64,000 nt of DNA from Bacillota bacterium (GTDB lineage Bacteria > Bacillota > Clostridia > Acetivibrionales > DTU013): NCBI GenBank assembly GCA_023412665.1, contig JAEZCA010000022.1:1-64000 (forward strand). The letters are read 5' to 3'. The notes under the pieces are model-generated. The model searched no databases. It was not told the origin of the DNA and worked only from the letters and a program-made list of their open reading frames with translations. The position numbers were made by a program, and so were the translations under genes. Positions within the stretch are counted from its first letter, which is position 1, and each line of letters starts with the position of its first letter. Shown here one piece after another: positions 16,392 through 24,530 of this stretch.

Positions 16392-19300
16392 TTATTGATT
16401 AAGCAGCCTGTACAGCAATGTTGCTGTTTCAGCTCGGGATGCATCAGCTTTGGGCTTCAGAGTATTATTGCCTGCTCCAATTACAATGCCCTTTTCGGTC
16501 AGATTGGATACTGAATCCACAGACCAGCCGGAAAGTTCGTTATAATCGGTGAAGCTTGATGCCTTTCTGCCTTCACCGGCTGTCGGGAATTCTCCTACGA
16601 CGCTTTCCATGTTGCTGATCATGGTAAACAGCATTTCTCTTGTCAGCAGATTGTCCGCACCTATCATATTATTCCCGATACCCTTGGTAAGTCCGATGGC
16701 TTTGGCCTGCGCGTAATAGCCCGCGTATTCGCCTGAAGCATCGGAGAAATTGTCTGTGGGGTTTTCCAACGGCTTGAACCCATAGGCTTTCAAGAACATA
16801 ACTATAGCTTCTCCGCGGTTTATAGCTCGCCTGGGTTCAAAAACAGAACCCGTTATTACTTCTCGTGCGCTGAGATAAGTCACTGGTGAATAGAAGTAAT
16901 CAGTTGTTTTCACATCTGCAAAGCTTACCTTGTTGTAAGCTACAGCATACCTGGACAGGTGGGAAGTAGTAAACTGTACCCTGCCATCTATGTACCGGCC
17001 CATTACAGGAACCAGCTTGTTATCGCCGTCGATATAGTAGACCAGGATCGCATCAGGATCTTCGCCTTCTGCCAGTGTATATGGTATGCTGGTAGTCAGT
17101 GAACCGCCGTTGAAATCTGTTACTGCATTACCTCCATTTTTGACCTCGAATTTAAATGCAGGACGGTCTGCAATTTTTTCTGCCGCTTCAGAAGATATTT
17201 TGGCTACTTCAGCCGGATCAAGCTTGCTAACGTTGATCTCCATCACTCCGGTGCCAGCCTTCGATATCGCCTCCAGTGCCTTACTGTCAAATTCCATCTC
17301 ACACTGGCCAGCAGCGATCACAAGTGAAGCATCGGGATCTGCAGTCAGTATCCTCTCCAGAGCTTTTTCCGGCAGTTTGGCTGTAAGGTTTTCTGACGAT
17401 GTATCCAGTACAAGCCTCATGGTGCTGGTCTGTTCGGCATTGTCCTTTTTGAACGCCACAGCAGCCTTCACCATTGCATCTACATAACTGTCAGTTACAT
17501 TTGCTACCATGCTTCCATCAGAGTTTTTAACTACAGGCACATTTACAGAAACCACTCCCTTTTCTGTTTTCACAGTAGGAGTGCTCGGTGAGGAACTGCC
17601 GGAGCTGCTGCTGTCACTGCTTCCGGATCCCTTGCCTGAAAGTGTAAGAACACCAAACACCGATGTATCCTGGTAACCATTCCCGGTCAGATCATTCCAG
17701 GTAGCTGCACTTATACGCGAGCCATCTTTACCGTCATTTATCTGTGCATCAAAACCAATTTTCATATTATTTGCAGGATTTATCGTTCTGAATGGTATAG
17801 TCATTTCTACTACATAGCCTGCTGCGGCGGTAGTTGTAGTAGCCGTTACATACCCTGCTACCGTGCCCCCTGCATTTATTGTTCTCTCATTTTCAAAGTT
17901 AACTCTATACTGACCGTCGTCGTCCTGATAGAAGGATGTCTTTGCGTTGTTCTCATCCAGGAAGACTTCCACAGAATCCTGCTCCCATGGATTCGGACTT
18001 GTTTTGTCGAGCACCGTATCGTTCACCTGAACCAGAACATACAGGCTGGTATCATCCCACAGAGCCTTAGCTGTCCCGCTCGCTCCCTGCCATGCCATCT
18101 GATACTGATTTACCGGCAAAGCTTCAGCGTTGCTCCAGACACTGTCGATAACTCCATCCACAACAGGCGTGCCAAATCGAGCTGTGCCTTGCTTCGAATC
18201 CGGCGGTAATGCAGGTGGATTTTCTTCAATGTATTTTTCCGGATCTATCACAGCATAATATGCAGGTTTCGCCTGCAGTAATTTATCAAATATCAGCGGA
18301 CTATTGGCAGCTCTCCAGCTTGTACCGTCATCCATTCCCCAGACCGTGACACGTGGTATATATTCAGAATGCTCCTTATATATCTTGAACAACTGCGCAT
18401 ATAAATAGGCCTGAGCTTTAGCCTGGTCCTCAGACATCTGATTGTTGTCTCCTGCCATTATATCAAGCTCTGTTACACTCACTTCCACACCCAGGCTTAT
18501 GAATTTCTCAAGTGACAGCTTGACATTTTCCGGATTTGTGCTCAGATTGTAGTGTGCCTGCATGCCGACACCATCAATGAGCTTCTCGCCGGGATGATCT
18601 TCTGCGTATCTGTCGTTTATTTCCTTTACCATACTGTATATCGCTGTCGCTTTATTCTGGTTATCATCATTGTAATCATTGTAATACAGCTTTATATCCC
18701 AGCCATTCTCAACAATCACTTCCTTGGCTGCAAGGAATGCCTGCTCTATATAGTCTGACCCTATCGCATAATACCATGGTGATTGGCGCAGTGCTGCCTT
18801 CCAATCTGATGGGTTCGGAGGATTGTCATTCATTGCCTCGTTGACCACATCCCAGGAAATGACTCTATCACCAAAATGCTCAACTACAGTTTTGACGTGA
18901 GTCCTCAAATTTTCAAGGGCCTCTTCACGGCCAAGGAAACCGCCATCTTCATCCTTGTTCATCCAATCCGGTGACTGGCTGTGCCATGCAAGTGTATGAC
19001 CGTGCATCAGCATCCCTTCGGCAAGCACCTTGTCAACCATTGCATCTGCTGCAGTGAATGTGAAATTACCCTTCGTGGGCTGCAGTGCATCCGGCTTCAT
19101 TGCATTTCCTGCCGTTACAACATTGTGGTGCATCTTTAGCAGTTCAAGTCTTACTCCGGACAGATCTTCTGCTGATATTGCGTTACCTATCAGGAAGCTG
19201 TCTTCATAAACGCTCTTTATCGGTGTCAGATCTCTTTGTATATCAATAGGTCCCGACCCTGTTGGCTCAAAACTTACATCGTCAATGTAGAAGGATGCTG

Positions 19301-20798
19301 TTGCATTGCTAGAGCTTTCAATATATATCGTAGCATAATCGCTACTCATGTTGGTGTAACGATATGTTCCTTCAAACTTGACCCAACCATCGTCAACTTT
19401 AATCGTTTTTGAATGTAAATTGTTGTATGAAGCGCCGCTTCCATTGCCGACCTGTGTAGAAAGCTGGATTTGTGCACTTGCAGGTTCAATCAGCTTAATC
19501 CAGACAGTAGCCTTATACTCACTGCCCTGGTCAATATACTGCTGCACGTTCAGAGATGGCCCATGCCATGTTACTGTTCTGTCTTCCACCTTTAGTGCAT
19601 AACTCCCGCTGTCAGTGTGGTTTACTTCATCAGTCACAGTAAGTGTTTCAGTGCCTGACCTGCCGACAAAACCACCCGCTGTCTCATCCTCGAAGGTTAA
19701 TGTCGTAAAGGGTAGCGCCGGAGGTCTGGGTTCTGCTGGTTCTTCACTGTCAAGCTCTGTCACAATAAAATCATCGATATAAAAGGTTATATTGGCTGTG
19801 TTGCCGCCACCTTTTACAAACTGTATGTTCTTAATGCCACTATATTCGTCTGTGGACAAATCCAGGTCGGCTTCAAAAGTACTCCAGCCGCTATCGCCTT
19901 CTTCATAGGTTTTATTAGCAAGCCATTTGTAATCGTCTGTTCCATCCGCCGCTTTTGTCAGCACTATTTGCATGACTAGCTGAACGGGCTGGTCAGGAGC
20001 GTAAACCTCCGCTGAGATATGATACTTGCTTCCAAGTACTACTCCCGCTCCGGTGGTACCTTCTATCTGTACCCCGTCGTACGAATTTCCGCCCGAGGTA
20101 ACAATCTTCAGCGATTTAGTACCTCCGCTTTTTTGATCCGCTGCAATGCTCAGCGTTGCAGTACCGGACTGGAAGAATTCAGTAACACTTTCACCCTCAA
20201 AATCGTTTGAGTAAACAGCACTTGGGCTAAGATCTGTTACAGTAAAATCATCAATGTAGAAAGTAATATTGGCGTTGTTATTAACGCTACCCTTCACAAA
20301 CTGTATGTATTTTACTCCGCTATGTTCTCCGGTGGACAGATCCAATTCTGCTTCGAATGTACTCCAACCGGTGTCGCCTTCTTCATAAGTTTTATTAGCA
20401 AGCCACTTGTAATCGTCAGAGCCATCTGCAGTTTTAGTCAGTACTATCTGCATAACAAGCTGAACAGGCATATCCGGGGCATAAACCTTTGCTGAAATGT
20501 GATATTTCTTGCCAATAGCCAGCTTAGCTGCAGTCCCCGATATCTGGGCACCATCCCACGAATTGCCTCCCGTGGTTACTACCTTGAGCGATTGAGCTCC
20601 TCCGCTTTCTTGTTCATTGGACACACTTATGTTAGCGTTTCCTGACTGAACAAATTCTGTAACACCAGCTCCCTCAAAATCATTATGGTAAATGGCGCCG
20701 GTATCATCTTCCTCGGCCGCGATGCTTGCTGGCATATACACTAAAAGAAGCGCAAATACCGAGAGCAATGCGATTACCTTTTTAGAATTACTTAACAT
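16392..20798 (-). CDS. Cell-surface GH10 endo-xylanase with CBMs and three SLH modules
   Basis: A 1468-residue modular enzyme. In order: signal peptide (to about 28); two near-identical beta-sandwich binding modules (about 35-190 and 194-350); a CBM22-like module (about 362-512); GH10 catalytic domain (about 525-895) with acid/base Glu in SWDVVNEAMN (E654) and nucleophile in VTELDIMAG (E777); CBM9-like module (about 905-1100); Ser/Gly/Pro linker; an unassigned segment; and three SLH motifs (about 1295-1468). It cleaves beta-1,4-xylan while held on the cell wall. The ATG at 20798 follows GAAAGG; an in-frame ATG 27 bases upstream is less likely. Confidence 0.92.
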   Translation of the reverse strand: MLSNSKKVIALLSVFALLLVYMPASIAAEEDDTGAIYHNDFEGAGVTEFVQSGNANISVSNEQESGGAQSLKVVTTGGNSWDGAQISGTAAKLAIGKKYHISAKVYAPDMPVQLVMQIVLTKTADGSDDYKWLANKTYEEGDTGWSTFEAELDLSTGEHSGVKYIQFVKGSVNNNANITFYIDDFTVTDLSPSAVYSNDFEGESVTEFFQSGTATLSIAADQKSGGTKSLKIVTSGGNSYDGVQIEGTTGAGVVLGSKYHISAEVYAPDQPVQLVMQIVLTKAADGTDDYKWLANKTYEEGDSGWSTFEADLDLSTDEYSGIKNIQFVKGGGNTANITFYIDDFIVTELDSEEPAEPRPPALPFTTLTFEDETAGGFVGRSGTETLTVTDEVNHTDSGSYALKVEDRTVTWHGPSLNVQQYIDQGSEYKATVWIKLIEPASAQIQLSTQVGNGSGASYNNLHSKTIKVDDGWVKFEGTYRYTNMSSDYATIYIESSSNATASFYIDDVSFEPTGSGPIDIQRDLTPIKSVYEDSFLIGNAISAEDLSGVRLELLKMHHNVVTAGNAMKPDALQPTKGNFTFTAADAMVDKVLAEGMLMHGHTLAWHSQSPDWMNKDEDGGFLGREEALENLRTHVKTVVEHFGDRVISWDVVNEAMNDNPPNPSDWKAALRQSPWYYAIGSDYIEQAFLAAKEVIVENGWDIKLYYNDYNDDNQNKATAIYSMVKEINDRYAEDHPGEKLIDGVGMQAHYNLSTNPENVKLSLEKFISLGVEVSVTELDIMAGDNNQMSEDQAKAQAYLYAQLFKIYKEHSEYIPRVTVWGMDDGTSWRAANSPLIFDKLLQAKPAYYAVIDPEKYIEENPPALPPDSKQGTARFGTPVVDGVIDSVWSNAEALPVNQYQMAWQGASGTAKALWDDTSLYVLVQVNDTVLDKTSPNPWEQDSVEVFLDENNAKTSFYQDDDGQYRVNFENERTINAGGTVAGYVTATTTTAAAGYVVEMTIPFRTINPANNMKIGFDAQINDGKDGSRISAATWNDLTGNGYQDTSVFGVLTLSGKGSGSSDSSSSGSSSPSTPTVKTEKGVVSVNVPVVKNSDGSMVANVTDSYVDAMVKAAVAFKKDNAEQTSTMRLVLDTSSENLTAKLPEKALERILTADPDASLVIAAGQCEMEFDSKALEAISKAGTGVMEINVSKLDPAEVAKISSEAAEKIADRPAFKFEVKNGGNAVTDFNGGSLTTSIPYTLAEGEDPDAILVYYIDGDNKLVPVMGRYIDGRVQFTTSHLSRYAVAYNKVSFADVKTTDYFYSPVTYLSAREVITGSVFEPRRAINRGEAIVMFLKAYGFKPLENPTDNFSDASGEYAGYYAQAKAIGLTKGIGNNMIGADNLLTREMLFTMISNMESVVGEFPTAGEGRKASSFTDYNELSGWSVDSVSNLTEKGIVIGAGNNTLKPKADASRAETATLLYRLLNQ
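19755..20693 (-). repeat. Tandem duplication of a binding module within the SLH xylanase
   Basis: Two copies of about 465 bp (20693-20229 and 20219-19755) encode almost the same carbohydrate-binding-like module. Shared stretches include YAPD-PVQLVMQIVLTK, DDYKWLANKTYEEGD and ITFYIDDF. The DNA is also alike over long runs, so the duplication is fairly recent or kept alike by gene conversion. Confidence 0.85.
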
Positions 20799-20959
20799 AA
20801 TACCTTTCAAATAATCACCCCACATTTTTATTTAGTCCCTAAACATATTTATGTACTTTTCTTTTGTGATAGGACGAATTTATTTGACTTATCAAACCTC
20901 CTTTCCCACTAGAGATAACTATGGTTCGGGGGCGTCAGAAGCTTATAACACATTGTTGG

Positions 20960-20993
20960 CCCGTCTATCGCCTCGTTATAAAAAGCTTATGAT
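20960..20993 (-). promoter_or_regulatory. Leader element shared by both large xylanase genes (copy 1)
   Basis: On the minus strand this reads ATCATAA, a short gap, then TTTATAACGAGGCGA and a nearby CGGG. The same arrangement is found at 23987-24022. It lies downstream of the predicted promoter and about 160 nt before the start codon, in the 5' leader. A TTATAAC/GTTATAA inverted repeat brackets it in this copy. Confidence 0.5.
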
Positions 20994-21021
20994 TTAGATA
21001 TGCCAGCTTGGCAATGACAGC

Positions 21022-21050
21022 ATTTTATCAGGTATTATTTGTAAAGTAAA
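21022..21050 (-). promoter_or_regulatory. Probable promoter of the SLH xylanase
   Basis: On the minus strand TTTACT (21050-21045) and TAAAAT (21027-21022) stand 17 bp apart. A TGCCA/TGGCA hairpin follows before the shared leader element. Confidence 0.5.
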
Positions 21051-21080
21051 TTACCAAATTCCGTTACAATATATGACACT

Positions 21081-21139
21081 TATCTAAAAAACACAAAAGG
21101 CTGCTTCTTAGGGATTGACAATCCTTTTGAAGCAGCCTT
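21081..21139 (-). terminator. Terminator after lipoprotein xylanase
   Basis: AAGGCTGCTTC and GAAGCAGCCTT form an 11-bp outer stem, with an inner GGATT/AATCC helix. On the minus strand a U-rich run follows. Confidence 0.85.
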
Positions 21140-21171
21140 CATGGGTTTTCGAAAACTATAGACTTACAGCT

Positions 21172-23937
21172 TTATTTCTCCAGTGTAATGATTCCAAACA
21201 CCGACGGATCCTGATATCCGTTGCCTGTCAGATCGTTCCATGTAGCTACGCTCTGGCGGGCGCCGTCCTTGCCGTCGTTGATCTGTACATCGAAGCCGAT
21301 CTGCATACCAGCCTTGGGAGTTAAAGTCCTGAACGGTATCTGCATTTCAACAGTATAATTTGTTCCCGAAACAGTTACTGCAGATTTGAATCCTTTTTCA
21401 ATTCCCTCAGGATTGAATGATGCAGTATTTTCATAATTTACTCTGTACTGGCTGTCGTCCTCCTGGTAGAATGTCGACTTTGCATTGTTCTCGTCCACAA
21501 ATGCCTCTACCGAATCCTGCTCCCAGGCATTGGCGCTTGCTTTATCAAGCTGGGCGTCGCTTACCTGGTACAAAACATACAGGTTTTTATCGTCCCAGAG
21601 GACCTTTGCCACACCGGTGGCACCCTGCCAGGCCATCTGGTAACGGTTTATCTGCAGCTCGGGAGCGTTCTTCCATGCTGCATCTATCTTGCCGTCTATC
21701 TTCGGGGTACCGGATTTTGCAGTGGATTTGTTTGCATCTGCCGTATCTACAGCATTTTCCTTCATAAACTTGTCAGGATCAATTACTCCATAGTATGCAG
21801 GCTTTGCCTGGAGGTCCTTATCGAAAATAGTCGGGTTTTGAGCAGCTCTCCAGCTTGTTCCATCATCCATGCCCCAAATGGTGACACGAGCGATATTGTC
21901 CGAATGCTTGCGGAATATATCGAACAGCTGCGCATATAAGAGACCCTGAGCATTTGCCTGTTTCTCTGAAAGTTCAAAGTTGTCTCCGGTCATCATGTCA
22001 AGCTCTGTTATGCTGACCTCGACCCCCAGTGAGATATACCTCTCCAATGACATCTCAACATTGGCCGGGTTTGTATTGATGGAATAGTGTCCCTGCATTC
22101 CAACACCATCTATGAGCAGCTTGCCGGGATGCTTCTTTGCATATTTCTCATTAAGCTCCTTTACCATGTTGTATATGGCTGTTGCTTTGCTCTGGTTATC
22201 ATCATTATAGTCGTTGTAATACAGCTTGATATCCCAGTCAGGATGTGCATCCAGCACCTCTCTGGCCGCAAGGAACGCCTGCTCGACATAATCGTCACCG
22301 ATAGCATGATACCAGGGTGATTTACGCAGCGATGCCCTCCAGTCGGATGGCTTGGGTGGATTGTCATTCATTGCTTCATTTAGTACATCCCAGGATATGA
22401 CCTTGTCTCCAAAGTGCTCCATTACTGTCTTGATATGTGTCCTGAGGTTCTCGAGAGCTTCCTCGCGGCCCAGATAAGAATCATCTTCCTTCTGGTTCAT
22501 CCATTTCGGAGACTGCTGATGCCACAGCAGTGTGTGACCATGTACCTTCATTCCCTCAGCTATAGCTTTATCAACAAGCTGATCTGCAGCTGAAAAATTG
22601 AAATTTCCCTTTGTGCTCTGTAAGTAGACAGGCTTCATCGCATTGCCTGCCGTCACTACATTGTGATGCATTTTTAGCAGCTCCAGCCTAATACCCTGCA
22701 TGTCTTCTATCGATATGGCATTTCCGAAAAGGAAGTCGTCTTTATATACATCCTTGATCGGCGTCAGGTCCTTTTGTATGGCAATAGCTCCCGCGCCCGT
22801 ACTCTCGAAGCTGATATCGTCGATATAGAAGGACGCAGTAGCATTATTTGCGCTTTCTACATATATAGTCAGGTATCCGCTGCTTGCATTGCTATAGCGG
22901 TATTGGCCTTCAAACTGGACCCAGCCGTCATTTGTGCTGATAGTCTTGGGAGCAAGATTTACATAGTTTGCACCATCTCCGTTGCCTACCTGTGTAGATA
23001 GCTGTATCTGCGAGCTGGCGGGATCAATGAGCTTGACCCATACTGAAATTTTGTACTCCATTCCTTCATTGACATACTTTTCAACATTCAATGATGGTCC
23101 ATGCCATGTGTCGGCCCTGCCTTCCACCTTAAGGGCATATTTACCACCCTCGGTATGGTTGGCCTCATCTGTCACGGTAAGTGTTTCAGTACCTGCTCTG
23201 GCCGTGAACCCCTGTGGAGTGTTATCCTCAAAGGTGACCTGTGTAAATTTTTCTGCAGGAGCTCTGGGCTCTGCTGCTACAGGTGCCTGCACCTCTCCCT
23301 TCTTACCGGAGATTGTAATTTCCCCGATATAAAACGGCACGGTCTTTCCTTCTTCACTGGACTGGACGCGTATAGCAACGTCCTTGCTTGTATCTACAGT
23401 ATATTTACCTGTCAGAGTGAATGCTTTTCCGGCGACATAATCAACACCGCCCAGCCATTGATAGCTGTCCACTGCCTGAAGCCATGCCTGTCCGCCAGCC
23501 GGTATCTCGGCATCGGCATCTACATACCCCTTCACTGTTATGCTGCATACCATACCGTTTTCAAGGCCTATGGCACTAAACTTGAAATCCGCTGCATCCC
23601 AGTTGTTCACTCTGTTGCTTATATACAGCGCAGCTCCGTCATCATTTCCGTCGAACACCTTGCCGGTCACAGGTTCAAGGCTGGCACCTCCCGCCTGTGC
23701 GGCTGCTCCCTTGCCACCTGCAAATGTCTCATTGTAAAGCACGGGCTCTGTCTCTTCGGGTTCTTTCACTTCAGGAGTCTCATTTTGAGTCGCATCGATC
23801 TGGTTCTGGTCTGGCGGATTTTCATTCTCCTTTGATCCACCTGTAGTGCTGCATGCAGTCATTACTGTCAGGATCAGCGCTATAGCAGACAACAGTGAGA
23901 TAAACTTTTTGATGCTTACGAGTTTTTTACTGTTCAT
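21172..23937 (-). CDS. Lipoprotein GH10 endo-xylanase with CBMs
   Basis: A 921-residue lipoprotein (lipobox VMTAC, Cys 29) with an acidic linker. The module order is a divergent beta-sandwich (about 65-215), a CBM22-like module (about 225-390), GH10 (about 395-735) and a CBM9-like module (about 745-921). The catalytic glutamates are in SWDVLNEAMN and SITELDMMTG, and the conserved WHQQSP is intact. It has the CBM22-GH10-CBM9 core of the neighbouring SLH xylanase but swaps S-layer anchoring for a lipid anchor. The two genes lie head to tail and share a leader element, which points to co-regulation by a common signal. It ends at a strong terminator. Confidence 0.92.
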   Translation of the reverse strand: MNSKKLVSIKKFISLLSAIALILTVMTACSTTGGSKENENPPDQNQIDATQNETPEVKEPEETEPVLYNETFAGGKGAAAQAGGASLEPVTGKVFDGNDDGAALYISNRVNNWDAADFKFSAIGLENGMVCSITVKGYVDADAEIPAGGQAWLQAVDSYQWLGGVDYVAGKAFTLTGKYTVDTSKDVAIRVQSSEEGKTVPFYIGEITISGKKGEVQAPVAAEPRAPAEKFTQVTFEDNTPQGFTARAGTETLTVTDEANHTEGGKYALKVEGRADTWHGPSLNVEKYVNEGMEYKISVWVKLIDPASSQIQLSTQVGNGDGANYVNLAPKTISTNDGWVQFEGQYRYSNASSGYLTIYVESANNATASFYIDDISFESTGAGAIAIQKDLTPIKDVYKDDFLFGNAISIEDMQGIRLELLKMHHNVVTAGNAMKPVYLQSTKGNFNFSAADQLVDKAIAEGMKVHGHTLLWHQQSPKWMNQKEDDSYLGREEALENLRTHIKTVMEHFGDKVISWDVLNEAMNDNPPKPSDWRASLRKSPWYHAIGDDYVEQAFLAAREVLDAHPDWDIKLYYNDYNDDNQSKATAIYNMVKELNEKYAKKHPGKLLIDGVGMQGHYSINTNPANVEMSLERYISLGVEVSITELDMMTGDNFELSEKQANAQGLLYAQLFDIFRKHSDNIARVTIWGMDDGTSWRAAQNPTIFDKDLQAKPAYYGVIDPDKFMKENAVDTADANKSTAKSGTPKIDGKIDAAWKNAPELQINRYQMAWQGATGVAKVLWDDKNLYVLYQVSDAQLDKASANAWEQDSVEAFVDENNAKSTFYQEDDSQYRVNYENTASFNPEGIEKGFKSAVTVSGTNYTVEMQIPFRTLTPKAGMQIGFDVQINDGKDGARQSVATWNDLTGNGYQDPSVFGIITLEK

Positions 23938-23986
23938 ATTGACCCACCCCTCGCAAAATTTTGTTCCCCTTTTAACCTCATCATAT

Positions 23987-24022
23987 CCCGGCTTTCGCCT
24001 CGTTATAAATTTGGGTTATGAT
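23987..24022 (-). promoter_or_regulatory. Leader element shared by both large xylanase genes (copy 2)
   Basis: On the minus strand ATCATAA, a short gap, then TTTATAACGAGGCGA and a nearby CGGG, as at 20960-20993. Here the core contains GGCGAAAGCC, which can form a GNRA-capped hairpin. It lies about 50 nt upstream of the start codon, downstream of the promoter. Confidence 0.5.
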
Positions 24023-24041
24023 AACACAATTACCCAAGTAT

Positions 24042-24070
24042 AGTATATATTCAGCAATACGTAATGTAAA
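24042..24070 (-). promoter_or_regulatory. Probable promoter of the lipoprotein xylanase
   Basis: On the minus strand TTTACA (24070-24065) and TATACT (24047-24042) are separated by 17 bp. Confidence 0.6.
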
Positions 24071-24111
24071 TTATGAAAAAGGCTTAAAGCTATAGACATT
24101 TCTTTTACTGA

Positions 24112-24290
24112 GAAGTAGGAGCGGTGGACAAATATCCAGGTAATGGCAGTAATCAATCTGCATACTACTCGTTATGGATCAGTTTTTGCAAGTTGTGTTC
24201 GTATAACCTTCATTTACTGTTCGAGCGAGTATATGACACACTTCCTGTCTATTTGCAGGGTTTGGGTTTTAGTCCACGTTCCCGGCACTT
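24112..24290. ncRNA. Gene-free stretch with nested helices, possible structured RNA
   Basis: No reading frame is convincing here. Nested pairings are visible: GTGGAC plus most of AAATATCCAGG (24124-24140) with 24258-24277; TACTCG (24166-24171) with CGAGTA (24226-24231); TTAT with ATAA inside; and a local GCAG/CTGC hairpin. The overall rod-like outline, about 180 nt, would suit a 6S-like or other regulatory RNA. I find no known signature, and the strand is undecided. Confidence 0.3.
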
Positions 24291-24364
24291 GGGGTAGAAT
24301 ATACTTTTGAAATTTACATGATTGCTTGCCGTCATTTTGTTCTAACATTTTTTTCTAAATAGTA

Positions 24365-24393
24365 TTGACAGTGCCCCTATTTTTTGTTATATT
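24365..24393 (+). promoter_or_regulatory. Promoter upstream of amtB
   Basis: TTGACA (24365-24370), 17 bp, TATATT (24388-24393). The transcript would begin near 24400 and meet the hairpin at 24436 after only about 35 nt. Confidence 0.7.
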
Positions 24394-24435
24394 TAAAAAA
24401 ATCAATTAGCACAACGCATATATAATTATAAAGGC

Positions 24436-24476
24436 AAAGGCGCCGAACCAATTTTTTGTTGGTTCGCGCCTTTTTT
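24436..24476 (+). terminator. Terminator-like attenuator hairpin in the amtB leader
   Basis: AAAGGCGC, one bulged C and GAACCAA pair with TTGGTTC, GCGCC and TTT, around a T-rich loop, followed by TTTTTT. It lies between the promoter and the amtB ribosome binding site (GGGGGG), so it would stop most transcription unless antitermination occurs. Confidence 0.75.
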
Positions 24477-24530
24477 GTTTTTATAAATCAAGATGCCGTA
24501 CTGCTAAAAAATATTAGGGGGGGTTATTTT

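Noticed and set aside
24112..24290. Lysine, cobalamin or c-di-AMP riboswitch identity for the structured stretch
   Set aside because: The conserved boxes of these families are not present; only the helices are supported.
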